64,000 bases of DNA. Origin: JBNPEO01 sp050490315 (GTDB lineage Bacteria > Actinomycetota > Actinomycetes > Actinomycetales > Micrococcaceae). Below, piece after piece: positions 34,860 through 43,777 of the stretch (its first letter is position 1; each line of letters opens with the position of its first letter). A program made the position numbers and the translations under genes. The stretch covers positions 62,001 through 126,000 of the forward strand of contig NZ_JBNPEO010000001.1 in the NCBI RefSeq assembly GCF_050490315.1, in the 5' to 3' direction. The notes under the pieces are model-generated. The model ran no database searches. It saw nothing but the letters and a program-made list of their open reading frames with translations, and was not told the DNA's origin.

Positions 34860-35315
34860 GTGAATTTCAACGCATTTGATCGCTACGCAGCTCTTGAACT
34901 TACCCCCACCGGAGCTACGCCGGTCGTCGAAGTTGAAGAACAAAACAGCGACTACGAGTCAGGAGTTGCGAGCTTCGGCAATGAGTCGTGGCGCATCCGG
35001 ACTGCCCGAATCACACCCACCAAACCTGGCGCCTTCGTCGCCGTCTGGAAGCGGGGGACTGACGGGGTCACGCGGCCGTTCACGGTTGATGAGTCGCTGT
35101 CGGGGCTTCTGATTTTCGTTGAGGACCAAGGCCGGTTCGGCGTCTTCAAATTCACCCCGGAGCATCTCAGCTCGCTCGGATACGCCAGCTCTGAACGGCA
35201 TGCCGGCAAGCGCGGAATTCGGTTATATCCATCGTGGTGCGCGGATCTAAACCCGCAAGCCTCGCGGACGCAGCGCGCGCAGGCGAAAGCGTTCGTCGAA
35301 CTTCTCGCTGACTAG
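34860..35315 (+). CDS. MepB family protein
   Basis: A 151-aa protein matching the MepB family, named from the Staphylococcus mepRAB multidrug locus and of unknown function. Seen: EVEEQNSDYESGVASFGNES, ARITPTKPGAFVAVWKRGTD, LIFVEDQGRFGVFKFTPEHL, and GKRGIRLYPSW. GTG 34860 is 6 nt after TACAGT (34848-34853), so it is preferred over GTG 34854. The stop codon overlaps that of the convergent FUSC gene. Confidence 0.85.
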   Translation: MNFNAFDRYAALELTPTGATPVVEVEEQNSDYESGVASFGNESWRIRTARITPTKPGAFVAVWKRGTDGVTRPFTVDESLSGLLIFVEDQGRFGVFKFTPEHLSSLGYASSERHAGKRGIRLYPSWCADLNPQASRTQRAQAKAFVELLAD

Positions 35316-36331
35316 GCGACAGTCGCCGTCGGTCGCCGGTAATGCATCGTGACCACCACAAGGATTCCCACAACGGCGCCGATCAGTGTCTCGATGGCGC
35401 GGTCGGTGATCAGTGGGCCCGGTTCACTGTGATGGGCAAGTTCGGTGCTGATGAGCGCGAGCGGTGTGATGAAGATTTGCGCCAGCGCGTAGTGGCGCAG
35501 GACATACATTTCTGCGGCAAATTGCAGGACGGCGATCAGTAGAACCATGGCCCACGGGGCAGGGTCGGCCAGCAGGATCGCAGCCGTGACAAGTAGTCCT
35601 GCCGCCGTACCCAGAATGCGGTTGAGTCCGCGTTCCACCCGGTGGTTGACGGTAGCCCCCACCAGCGGCACCACTGCAGCAACCATGGCCCAGTAGTTAT
35701 GCCCGATCCCCATGGCCGTTGCGATACTCCCAGCCACCGCGGCCGCAACAAAATACTGCGCAGATTCCAAGTACACGGTTCGCCGGCCCTTGGCCGTGAG
35801 CGGTTCGCGCACCTTTGCCACCCACGGGGTTCGGCGGCTAGGGATCAGGCGCGTGCTGAGTCCCACAAACAAGTTAAAAACGACGACGATGATCGCCACG
35901 AGCATCCCCTGCCAGATGGGTGCCTGGTGCGGGATCGAAGCGATCGCACCGTACGCAAAAATGTGAAACAGCGAACCGGCTGGCCTCAAACGCCCCAAGC
36001 CAGTGCCGAGCGCTCCCAAACCGGAGACCACTGAAGCTCCGGCGACAATTACCCACGGGCCTGCATTGCTGTGCGAGGTGATTTGCCCGGCAAAAATAAA
36101 CACCAGGAGAAGACCTCCAGCGAGAGTCTGTTCCCGCAGGCGTGAGCGGTGATGCGTGTTGCGGCTATAGATTCCGGTGAACGCACCAAACGCCGCGAAT
36201 ACGGCAAGGTCCAGCCTGCCCACAAGCAGCAAAGTGAGCAGTGGGACACCAACGCCTACGGCCGTGCGGAGAGCCGGGTGGTGATCGTTGTGTCCGGGCT
36301 GCATGCGGAAGTATTCCGTGACGCGCTGCAA
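35312..36331 (-). CDS. FUSC-family membrane protein (aromatic acid exporter-like)
   Basis: A protein of about 339 aa with two blocks of hydrophobic helices around a hydrophilic middle. It carries FUSC hallmarks: HPALRTAVGVGVPLLTLLLV, GIYSRNTHHRSRLREQTLAG, GIGHNYWAMVAAVVPLVGAT, and the R-x-x-x-R-x-x-G-T-x-A-G motif VERGLNRILGTAAGLLVTAA. Relatives export aromatic acids or fusaric acid. The TTG at 36331 follows an AGG site; ATG 36304 is an alternative. A divergent marR gene with an operator between them suggests MarR control. Confidence 0.83.
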   Translation of the reverse strand: MQRVTEYFRMQPGHNDHHPALRTAVGVGVPLLTLLLVGRLDLAVFAAFGAFTGIYSRNTHHRSRLREQTLAGGLLLVFIFAGQITSHSNAGPWVIVAGASVVSGLGALGTGLGRLRPAGSLFHIFAYGAIASIPHQAPIWQGMLVAIIVVVFNLFVGLSTRLIPSRRTPWVAKVREPLTAKGRRTVYLESAQYFVAAAVAGSIATAMGIGHNYWAMVAAVVPLVGATVNHRVERGLNRILGTAAGLLVTAAILLADPAPWAMVLLIAVLQFAAEMYVLRHYALAQIFITPLALISTELAHHSEPGPLITDRAIETLIGAVVGILVVVTMHYRRPTATVA

Positions 36332-36377
36332 AGAAGCCTGCCTTTGTGGTGGGGATGTCCCTAGCTTAGCATTTTGT

Positions 36378-36396
36378 TTTACCGGTAAACTATAAT
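36378..36396 (+). promoter_or_regulatory. MarR operator overlapping the marR promoter
   Basis: TTTACCGGTAAA (36378-36389) is a perfect 12-bp palindrome immediately before a consensus TATAAT -10 box (36391-36396), 6 nt from the marR ATG. The FUSC promoter (TAAGCT, minus strand, 36363-36368) lies next to it, so one site could control both genes. Confidence 0.65.
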
Positions 36397-36402
36397 TGTG
36401 AG

Positions 36403-36900
36403 ATGAGCGACTATGTAGACACCATGCGCCAACAATGGGCGAGCATCTACCCAGAACTGGATACCGCGGCGGCAGGCGTTGTTGCCCGTATTACCCGCAT
36501 TGCCCGGATGATCCAGCTGCGAGGCGACGTGGTCCTCGCAGAGCACGGCGTCACACGGGACGAATTCGAATTGATGTCCCTGCTGGCCCGCAGTGCAGGC
36601 CCGCTCACCCCCAGCGCGCTCGCCGCTTCTCAAATCACGTCGGCAGCAGCCGTCACCAAAAGACTTAAGAAACTCGACGACGCCGGCTGGGTCCGCCGTG
36701 AAGTTAACCCCAGTGACGGGCGTGGTGCGCTCATCCACCTCACGCAAGAGGGCAGTTCAGTCCTGCGCCCGATCATCGACGCCGTAGCGAAATTCGATAG
36801 TGCACTACTGGGCGAACTGACAGCCAATGACTCCGAACAGCTCGCAAACCAACTGCGAGCGTTGCTGACCTCCGTAGAGGGCCCCGCAGAAAACGCTTAG
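36403..36900 (+). CDS. MarR-family transcriptional regulator
   Basis: A 165-aa winged-helix regulator: EHGVTRDEFELMSLLARSAG, ALAASQITSAAAVTKRLKKL (recognition helix), RREVNPSDGRGALIHLTQEG (wing). It is transcribed divergently from the FUSC gene, with a palindrome over its own TATAAT promoter; the mRNA should be leaderless. Its end overlaps pabC (convergent) by 4 bp. Confidence 0.88.
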   Translation: MSDYVDTMRQQWASIYPELDTAAAGVVARITRIARMIQLRGDVVLAEHGVTRDEFELMSLLARSAGPLTPSALAASQITSAAAVTKRLKKLDDAGWVRREVNPSDGRGALIHLTQEGSSVLRPIIDAVAKFDSALLGELTANDSEQLANQLRALLTSVEGPAENA

Positions 36901-37820
36901 GAGATCCCGGCGAATAGCTCATTCAGTTCGGCAGTCAACGCTGCGGCAACTGCCGGATCCTTACCGATTCTCTGCCCGTCAATGTGGTTCACCGGTGCAA
37001 TCAGCCGGATCGAAGAGATTAGCCATACGGCATCGGCGTCCAGCAAATCCTCTGGCACCAAGGGGCCATAACCGAGCTCCCAGCCAGCGGCCTTCGCAGC
37101 AACAAACAAGGCACCCTGAGACGTTCCAGGCAGGATTCCAGCGTCAAGTTGCGGGGTGATCAAGCGTTTGGTGACGGTGCCGTCGTCGGACGTTTCCTGG
37201 TGAGCCAGCAACACCGTAGAGGTGGGGCCCTCAAGAACCCGGCCATCCGTGGACGTAAAAATCACGTCATCAGCACCTTTGGTGTGCGCATAACGCAACG
37301 CCGCCATATTGACCGCGTAGCTAAGCGTCTTTGCACCGAGCAATAACCACGGTGCGCGGTCCGCTAGGTCAGAGTCATAACCGCGGTCAAGCATAACGAC
37401 GTCGATCCCCGACTTCCGCTGCTGCCGCCCCAAGGCGGGAGAAGGCGAAGCTTGCACCCACGCGGTCGGCTCTGCCGCGCCTTCCACGCCGCGGGTCACC
37501 AGCAGCTTGACCACAATCTCATCTTCATCCGGCTTAGCGTCACGGAACACGTCGATTGCAGTGCTGATGGCCGCTTCCCACGCCTGCGGAGCGGGAATGC
37601 TCAGATCCAGCATCGCCGCGGAGGAAGCCAAGCGCTTCAGATGCGCCGGAACCTTCCGTGGCTTCCCATCAACGGCCAGCAGGGACTCGAAGACACCATC
37701 ACCGCGGGTGGCACCCAAATCGGTGGCCATCAACTGCGGTGCTGTGGCGTCCACAATGCGCCCTTGCGGGTGCTGAGAATCGAGGAAAACCAGAACGGCG
37801 GGGGCAGGCACAGAAGTCAT
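36897..37820 (-). CDS. pabC: 4-amino-4-deoxychorismate lyase (class IV aminotransferase fold)
   Basis: A 307-aa PLP enzyme of fold type IV: LGATRGDGVFESLLAVDGKP, the PLP lysine in LLLGAKTLSYAVNMAALRYA, VLEGPTSTVLLAHQE, ITPQLDAGILPGTSQGALF. It releases pyruvate from aminodeoxychorismate to give p-aminobenzoate for folate. A branched-chain aminotransferase-like role cannot be excluded, but a pabB gene 1.6 kb away supports PabC. ATG 37820 lies 6 nt after TATGCT; the longer frame to 37892 is rejected. Confidence 0.85.
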   Translation of the reverse strand: MTSVPAPAVLVFLDSQHPQGRIVDATAPQLMATDLGATRGDGVFESLLAVDGKPRKVPAHLKRLASSAAMLDLSIPAPQAWEAAISTAIDVFRDAKPDEDEIVVKLLVTRGVEGAAEPTAWVQASPSPALGRQQRKSGIDVVMLDRGYDSDLADRAPWLLLGAKTLSYAVNMAALRYAHTKGADDVIFTSTDGRVLEGPTSTVLLAHQETSDDGTVTKRLITPQLDAGILPGTSQGALFVAAKAAGWELGYGPLVPEDLLDADAVWLISSIRLIAPVNHIDGQRIGKDPAVAAALTAELNELFAGIS

Positions 37821-37879
37821 GTGATCAGCATATCGGCGGTAGCATAAACACATTGCCCAGCGTGTAGAGGCAACTGAAA

Positions 37880-39370
37880 TTGATAGGGGCAATACGGGTG
37901 GTTTGGCCGTTCCCAGTGGGACTTGAATGGACGTGGCTTCTCAGCGCTTGGGCTGTCATCGAACTGGTCTTGCGCGTGGTGCTCCTCGGGGTTATTCCCG
38001 GAAACCGGCGCCCCAACACCGCAATGGCATGGCTGCTAGCCATCTTCCTGGTCCCTTCCGTGGGTTTTGTCCTCTTCCTGCTGTTCGGCAACTTCAAACT
38101 CTCGCGTCGGCGTACCGAGCAACAAGCCGCAGTGAATGAGCGAGTGCGTCAAAGCAGCAGTGGCATTCAAGAACTCGGCAACTGCTACGAAGGTCCGGCG
38201 TGGGTAAAGTCCGCCGCCGAACTGAACAAACATTTAGGCTCCCTGCCGCTGGTGGACGCCAACTCCGTGAAACTCTTTCCTGGTTACGAAGACTCTTTCA
38301 AAGCCATGACAGAAGCCATTGGCGAGGCTAAAAACTTTGTCAACGTTGAGTTCTACATCATGAGTTCAGATGAACTCACGGACCCGTTGTTGACTGCCCT
38401 TGAAGAAGCCGCGGACCGCGGCGTGGAAGTGCGTTTGCTCTTTGACCACATTGGAACCCTGCGCGTGAAGGGTTACCGTCAGCTGCTCAAACGCTTGCGC
38501 AGCGGTGGAATCAAATGGCGCCGAATGCTTCCCTTATTGCCCATCCACGGCCAATGGCGCCGCCCGGATCTGCGCAACCACCGCAAAATTGTGGTGGTGG
38601 ATGGTGAAGTGGCCTTCACCGGTTCCCAAAACCTGGTGGAACCGCACTACCGCAAGCCCAAAAACATCAAGTCAGGGCGCCAATGGGTGGAACTCATGGC
38701 AGAACTGCGTGGCCCCGTGGTCCCTACCTTGAACATTGTTTTTGCCACCGACTGGCTCAGCGAAACTGACGAATCTCTTCAGCACCAACTCGTTCTACCG
38801 GAGAGCACTTCAGCCGGGCACATCCCGGCTCAAGTAGTGCCCAGCGGTCCGGGGTTCAGCACCGAAAACAACCTGCGCCTCTTCAACACCCTCATCTACT
38901 CGGCACAAGAACGCATCTCCATTTGCAGCCCCTACTTTGTCCCAGATGACTCACTGCTCTACGCAATCACCACGGCAGCTCAACGCGGGGTAGAAGTAGA
39001 GCTCTTCGTCTCTGAAAAGGGCGATCAGTTCCTAGTCCACCACGCACAACGTTCCTACTACGAGGCACTCCTGAACGCCGGTGTGAGGGTCTACCTCTAC
39101 CGGGCCCCGTACGTGCTGCACGCAAAGCACTTCACCATTGATGATGAAGTTGCAGTGATTGGTTCCTCCAACATGGACATGCGCTCCTTCTCACTGAACA
39201 TGGAAGTGTCAGTCATGATGCTCGGTGCAGACATTGTGGAACAAATGCGTTCGGTGGAGAACAGTTACCGCGAAGGATCACGCGAATTGTTGCTCGAGGA
39301 TTGGATGCGCCGGCCCATCCTCGCCAAGTACGTGGACAACGTGGCGCGGCTGACGGCAACGGTTCAGTAA
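37880..39370 (+). CDS. cls: Cardiolipin synthase, phospholipase D type
   Basis: A 496-aa membrane enzyme. It has two N-terminal helices (WTWLLSAWAVIELVLRVVLL, NTAMAWLLAIFLVPSVGFVL) and two PLD domains with HKD motifs LRNHRKIVVVDGEVAFTGSQ and VLHAKHFTIDDEVAVIGSSN. It joins two phosphatidylglycerols to cardiolipin. Start uncertain: TTG 37880 weakly follows an AGAGG, and the later in-frame GTG 37898 is possible. Divergent from pabC. Confidence 0.9.
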   Translation: MIGAIRVVWPFPVGLEWTWLLSAWAVIELVLRVVLLGVIPGNRRPNTAMAWLLAIFLVPSVGFVLFLLFGNFKLSRRRTEQQAAVNERVRQSSSGIQELGNCYEGPAWVKSAAELNKHLGSLPLVDANSVKLFPGYEDSFKAMTEAIGEAKNFVNVEFYIMSSDELTDPLLTALEEAADRGVEVRLLFDHIGTLRVKGYRQLLKRLRSGGIKWRRMLPLLPIHGQWRRPDLRNHRKIVVVDGEVAFTGSQNLVEPHYRKPKNIKSGRQWVELMAELRGPVVPTLNIVFATDWLSETDESLQHQLVLPESTSAGHIPAQVVPSGPGFSTENNLRLFNTLIYSAQERISICSPYFVPDDSLLYAITTAAQRGVEVELFVSEKGDQFLVHHAQRSYYEALLNAGVRVYLYRAPYVLHAKHFTIDDEVAVIGSSNMDMRSFSLNMEVSVMMLGADIVEQMRSVENSYREGSRELLLEDWMRRPILAKYVDNVARLTATVQ

Positions 39371-39409
39371 GTTCCTTCAAACCCAGTACAGCTTGAACTG
39401 GACGCGCAG

Positions 39410-41497
39410 TCAGCGAGAAGGGAAACTCGAGCCCAAGGTCCCCAAGATCCCGCTCGCCTTGATGCGAATCTCCTCGTACTCCTCTTGCGGTGCAGAATCC
39501 GCTGTGATGGCGCCGCCAATACCGATGCTCAGTTCAGTACCGCCGTCGCCATCGGGACGGGCCACAAGGGTCCGAATGACCACCGAAAGATCCGTGGCAC
39601 CATTAAGCGAAAAATAGCCCAAGGCGCCTGAATACACACCGCGCGGCTCAACTTCGAGCTCATCCAAAATAGCCATGGTGCTGATCTTCGGCGCACCCGT
39701 CATGGAACCGGCCGGGAAAGCCGCCGCAACAGCTTCCGAACGCGATGCGCCGGGCAAGAGTTGAGCATCAATGGTGCTCACCATTTGATGGACAGTCGCG
39801 TAACTTTCAATGGCACACAAACGCGGCACCTTCACCGAGCCCGGAACCGCGTAATGGCTCAGATCGTTGCGCAGCAAGTCAACAATCATGATGTTCTCGG
39901 CGCGGTCCTTGCCACTGCTGGCCAGTTCTTCCCGCAGCTTTTGATCAACGGCAGGATCAGAAGAACGACGCCGGGTGCCCTTGATCGGTTCGGCGCGAAG
40001 CCCGCCGTCGGACCCTATTTTGATAAAACGCTCCGGTGACGTGCTGGCAACCTCACAAGCCCCGAAGCGAAGATAGGCGGCGAAGGGTGCCGGGTTTTGT
40101 GCCCGTAGACGCAGATACGTTTCCCACAGTTTGAGTGCGGGGACCTGCGCTCTGACGGTGGTGGTCAGGCAAACCTCATAGGTATTACCCTCAGCAATCT
40201 GGTGCTGCGCCTGGGCAATCTTCGCTTTGTATTCACGTTCGGAATCGCGGGCGCTGAACACCGGGGCGCTAAGGGTTTCTGGGTTCCTTGGCTTGTGGGC
40301 ACTGTGACGGGCTGACCTATTCACTGCGGCGCGGGCCTGCCGGGCCCAGTCATTGTCCTGGTGCGCCGGTGAGTCACCGGCCAACGGGAACAAGGACAAT
40401 AACCACACACAGTCTTCGAGATGATCGAACACCACGGCCCGGGCAGCGAAGATCAGTTCCGCATCAGGTGCAGAGTCCTCGGCCAGTGCGGCAGGTCTAC
40501 CTCCGGTCTCGTGCTTGAGTTCATAGCCCAGATAACCCAACCAACCAAGCGTGAAGTCCCCCGAATAACCCTGAGCCGAACTAGCCCAATCAGAGGCAGG
40601 GACAGTTCCCCACTCACCATCCAACCAGCGAAAAAATCCAGACTCAATTGTGGCGCTCGCACTGCCAGCTCTCACAGTTGTGATCCCCGGGCGGTGAGTA
40701 ACGTGCGCGCCGTGAGGCCCGGCGTCGTCCGCCATAATGCTCCAGCGGCTACGCTGCGGCGTATCGGCTTGCGGGGCCCCAGTGTGCGTTTCCGCAATGG
40801 AGGAGTCCAGCCATATTGCTCGCGGCGAATCCGCGTAGAGGGCATCAAACACACGGGCCGGGTCCGCAGCAACATCCAAGCGTTCGGCGAATAATTTATG
40901 GGAATGCTGCGCAAGCCGTTCCGGGGCCAGAACATGTTCCAACGCCGGGAGGTGGCTCAATAGGTGCAATACGTCCGCTGGGGCAGAGCCACTAGCCGCG
41001 TTTTTCACCGTGACCTGGGCATGGTTGTGAACGGGATCCTCGGCCAGCCATTCTTCTTCTTGCTGCGCCCACTCGTCCCAGTGGCCAGCGAACACCTCGC
41101 CATCCCGGTCCAAGGCGCGGCGTTTGCGCTCATCGTCAGCCGACTCTACCCAAACCACCACGTCCAGAAAGGCCCGGGCCGCTTCCGAGCAAGCCCCAAC
41201 GCCCTCCACAATCACCACGTCCGCGGCGGCTGTGAGGCGAGTGTCGCCATCGTAACGCTGTTCCCAATCCCAGCAGACCCACTCGGCGTCCTCGCCGCGG
41301 GTTAGAGGAGGAAGCACCGTGCTGACGTAACGCTCAATGCCTGCGTTGAGCCCGTTCCACCCCGGATAAATGTCCTCAAGATGGAAGAGTGAAACCTTTC
41401 GGTGTTCGCGCAGTGCGGCCGCCAACTCCACAGCAAGAGTGGTTTTTCCGGCGCCGGAGCGGCCATCGATGCCGATGATCACGGGTGCTGGGCTCAT
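39410..41497 (-). CDS. pabB: P-loop kinase domain fused to aminodeoxychorismate synthase component I
   Basis: A 695-aa two-part protein. Residues ~1-195 form a uridine-kinase-like P-loop domain with Walker A GIDGRSGAGKTTLA, FHLEDIYPGWNGL and VVIVEGVGACS. Residues ~200-695 are PabB: GWLGYLGYELKHE in the N-domain, then the chorismate-binding core with EVASTSPERFIK, IKGTRRRSSDP, ENIMIVDLLRNDLSHYAVPG and AGSMTGAPKISTMAILDELE. PabB makes aminodeoxychorismate from chorismate. The extra domain is not the glutaminase (PabA) seen in ordinary fusions. Its substrate is unknown. ATG 41497 is 7 nt after TACGCT. Confidence 0.88.
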   Translation of the reverse strand: MSPAPVIIGIDGRSGAGKTTLAVELAAALREHRKVSLFHLEDIYPGWNGLNAGIERYVSTVLPPLTRGEDAEWVCWDWEQRYDGDTRLTAAADVVIVEGVGACSEAARAFLDVVVWVESADDERKRRALDRDGEVFAGHWDEWAQQEEEWLAEDPVHNHAQVTVKNAASGSAPADVLHLLSHLPALEHVLAPERLAQHSHKLFAERLDVAADPARVFDALYADSPRAIWLDSSIAETHTGAPQADTPQRSRWSIMADDAGPHGAHVTHRPGITTVRAGSASATIESGFFRWLDGEWGTVPASDWASSAQGYSGDFTLGWLGYLGYELKHETGGRPAALAEDSAPDAELIFAARAVVFDHLEDCVWLLSLFPLAGDSPAHQDNDWARQARAAVNRSARHSAHKPRNPETLSAPVFSARDSEREYKAKIAQAQHQIAEGNTYEVCLTTTVRAQVPALKLWETYLRLRAQNPAPFAAYLRFGACEVASTSPERFIKIGSDGGLRAEPIKGTRRRSSDPAVDQKLREELASSGKDRAENIMIVDLLRNDLSHYAVPGSVKVPRLCAIESYATVHQMVSTIDAQLLPGASRSEAVAAAFPAGSMTGAPKISTMAILDELEVEPRGVYSGALGYFSLNGATDLSVVIRTLVARPDGDGGTELSIGIGGAITADSAPQEEYEEIRIKASGILGTLGSSFPSR

Positions 41498-41520
41498 GCA
41501 ATAGAGCGTACCCGGTGGGC

Positions 41521-42144
41521 CTAGTGAATCACCGCGAGCAAAATGCCGACCAGGATAAAAAGAACACCGAAGATGCGGTTGAGGACTTTTTGGCCGTGCT
41601 CATTGTGGGTGAATCGTTGGAAAGACTTGGCAGCTGCTGCAAAAAACAGCCACATCACCAGGGTGTCGATGATCAGCACTGTGGCAGTCAAAACCACGTA
41701 CTGGACGAGTAAGGGATGATCCGGCTTGATGAATTGCGGCATAAACGCCAAGAAAAAAACGATTGCCTTCGGGTTAAGTAGGTTCACCCAGATTCCACGG
41801 CGGAGCATGGACCAGCCCGATTCGTTCCGGCGAGCATCAGTCTTTTCTTGATCCAAGTCCGGCTTGTGCATAAACTGCCGGATGCCCAGGTACACCAGAT
41901 AGGCGGCACCGGCGTAGCGGATCACGTTGAAGATCACCGGCGAGCTGGCCACCAGCACTCCCACACCTAGGGCCACAATCATAATGTGAATGACCAAGGC
42001 CAACTGTTGACCCATTACACCCCACAGGGACCGCTTGAACCCCGAATTCAGGGAGTTGCCCATGGTGAAAATGGCCCCGGCGCCGGGAGTAAAACTGATC
42101 AGGGTGCTGGCACCAACAAGGGCTAGCCAAAGCGAGAATTGCAC
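41521..42144 (-). CDS. LysE/RhtB-family amino acid exporter
   Basis: A 207-aa membrane protein with six helices and the family signature LISFTPGAGAIFTMGNSLNS. It also shows FNVIRYAGAAYLVYLGIRQF and GIWVNLLNPKAIVFFLAFMP. Probably exports homoserine/threonine-type amino acids; the exact substrate is unknown. GTG 42144 is 6 nt after TAGGCT, a leaderless start. It lies 23 bp upstream of the pabB gene. Confidence 0.88.
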   Translation of the reverse strand: MQFSLWLALVGASTLISFTPGAGAIFTMGNSLNSGFKRSLWGVMGQQLALVIHIMIVALGVGVLVASSPVIFNVIRYAGAAYLVYLGIRQFMHKPDLDQEKTDARRNESGWSMLRRGIWVNLLNPKAIVFFLAFMPQFIKPDHPLLVQYVVLTATVLIIDTLVMWLFFAAAAKSFQRFTHNEHGQKVLNRIFGVLFILVGILLAVIH

Positions 42145-42194
42145 TCAATCAGCCTAGTGGGTGGGGAGGGCGCCGAGATTACCCTTCTTGTGCA

Positions 42195-42267
42195 TTACGA
42201 CGCCGGAAATCGCCGGGGATTCTCGGCAACACGCTGTGAGTGGCGGCAAAAAGAGGGGAGACTCAGC
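42195..42267. repeat. Degenerate copy of an intergenic hairpin repeat
   Basis: TACGACGCCGGAAATCGCCGGGG begins at 42196 and the tail CAAAAAGAGGGGAGACTCAGC ends at 42267. Both blocks recur in the same order at 52799-52869, next to another gene end. The outer stem is decayed here. It lies 3' of the methyltransferase gene, in the gap before lysE. Confidence 0.5.
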
Positions 42268-42277
42268 GGCGCAGGGC

Positions 42278-43105
42278 TCAGGCGCGTGCAATGACTTCGC
42301 CATTGGGGATCAAGAACCAGCCGTCGTCCGTTGAACCCCACCGGTGCCAGCCCGCCGAGATGCGCTCAAGGTCCCGCTGCTCGGCCAGGTTGTAGGCCAG
42401 AGCCTGCTCGGCGAATGCCGAATGCAGCACTCGCTCGCCCCACACCCTGGCCTGCCAGCGGCGTTGCTGCCCGGTGGCGTAGAGCCAGTTGCTGCTGCTC
42501 GGGGCAACATCGGTGAACCCGGCTGCTTGCGCCCAGGAGACCAAGCGGCGGCCAGCATCAGGCTCGGCACTATTCCGGCGTGCAAGCCGCTGGTAAAGGT
42601 CCATCCATTCATCCAATTCCGGGACATCCGGATACCAACTCATGCCATGGAAGTCTGCTTCGCGAACCGCAACAATCCCGCCCGGTTTAGCCACACGCCG
42701 CATTTCTCGCAGGGCCTCCACGGGGTCGCTGAGATGCTGGAGGACTTGATGGGCGTGGACAACGTCAAAGGTCTCAGCTTCAAAGTCCAGGTCATAGATA
42801 TTGCCGGTTTCGAAGGTGGCATTTTTAACACCGCGTTGGCTAGCCAAGGATTGGGCATGCTCAACAACCTCCGGTGCGCGGTCTAGGCCGGTGACGTGGC
42901 CGGACCCAACCAGTTCCGCAAAGTCACACGTGATAGTGCCCGGCCCACAGCCCACATCAAGCACTTTGGCGCCCTCGGTGAGGTACGGAATAACGTAGGC
43001 CGCCGAGTTCTGGGCCGTCCTAGATGCGTGGGCATTTACTACCGATTCGTGGTGCCCGTGAGTGTAGACGTCTTGCGCTGTTTGGGGTTGGGATTCCTCG
43101 CTCAT
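42278..43105 (-). CDS. SAM-dependent methyltransferase (UbiE-like)
   Basis: A 275-aa class I methyltransferase: VLDVGCGPGTITCDFAELV (motif I), VTGLDRAPEVVEHA, FDVVHAHQVLQHLSDPVEAL (motif II) and AKPGGIVAVREADFHGMSWY. The long C-terminal part may bind the substrate, which is unknown. ATG 43105 is 6 nt after TAGCGT, a leaderless start. Divergent from the DUF4193 gene. Confidence 0.87.
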   Translation of the reverse strand: MSEESQPQTAQDVYTHGHHESVVNAHASRTAQNSAAYVIPYLTEGAKVLDVGCGPGTITCDFAELVGSGHVTGLDRAPEVVEHAQSLASQRGVKNATFETGNIYDLDFEAETFDVVHAHQVLQHLSDPVEALREMRRVAKPGGIVAVREADFHGMSWYPDVPELDEWMDLYQRLARRNSAEPDAGRRLVSWAQAAGFTDVAPSSSNWLYATGQQRRWQARVWGERVLHSAFAEQALAYNLAEQRDLERISAGWHRWGSTDDGWFLIPNGEVIARA

Positions 43106-43289
43106 GGCAGCACGCTACTCTCTCCATCTGACAGCGCCATAGGTAGCCACACCGTGAGACAACGCCGGCAACAAATAGAGTGCAGTTCTGCCTGAGGTGA
43201 ACACGATTAGCTAGCCTGTGAAGTGTGGTCTATGATGCTTCTCCGGAGCCCCGAACCGTTGCTCCGAAGCGATGAGAGGCAGGCCACAC

Positions 43290-43592
43290 ATGGCAACCGA
43301 CTACGATGCAGTGCGATCCGACGTTGCAGAGATCCAGAATGAGTCGCTAGAGGCCCTCAAGTCTGCTGGCTCCTCAGACGCTCGCAGCGTTGTGCTGGAG
43401 CTTGATGAAGCGGACACAACCGACGGTGTTGAGCTGCCGGGTGCCGATCTTTCCGGCGAGGAATTGACCGTTGTGGTCATTCCTGAGCGTCCCGATGAAT
43501 TCACGTGCTACTCGTGCTTCTTGGTCCGTCACCGCTCGCAGATTGCGCGCGAAAAAGATGGTCACGCATATTGCGTGGAGTGCGAAGGCTAG
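43290..43592 (+). CDS. DUF4193 zinc-ribbon-like protein
   Basis: A 100-aa protein of an actinobacteria-specific family. The N-terminal half is acidic (VLELDEADTTDGVELPGADL), and the C-terminus has two CxxC knuckles, FTCYSCFLVRHRSQIAREKD and YCVEC. Function unknown. ATG 43290 is internal to a longer frame starting at 43272. TATGAT near 43233 is a plausible -10, giving a leader of ~50 nt. Two hairpins follow the stop. Confidence 0.88.
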   Translation: MATDYDAVRSDVAEIQNESLEALKSAGSSDARSVVLELDEADTTDGVELPGADLSGEELTVVVIPERPDEFTCYSCFLVRHRSQIAREKDGHAYCVECEG

Positions 43593-43605
43593 GACTTCCG
43601 CTGAA

Positions 43606-43673
43606 CGCTCACACTTTCAGGTGAGCGGGACTGCGGTGACACAACGACGGCGGGCTGGTGCCCGGCGTCGTTG
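43606..43673. terminator. Two hairpins after the DUF4193 gene
   Basis: Hairpin one pairs CGCTCAC (43606-43612) with GTGAGCG (43621-43627). Hairpin two pairs CAACGACGGCGGG (43642-43654) with CCCGGCGTCGTTG (43661-43673), with one mismatch. The second shares the ACGACG-CGG core of the dispersed repeat. Likely termination region. Confidence 0.55.
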
Positions 43674-43777
43674 GCGTTTAAGCGGGCAGTATTAAAGGTC
43701 AAGGCGTTGATACTGTCAGTGGCCGCGCCTACCCTCAAAGGAGCGGTCCGATTCGCGGACCCCAGCGAGGAGCGGGT

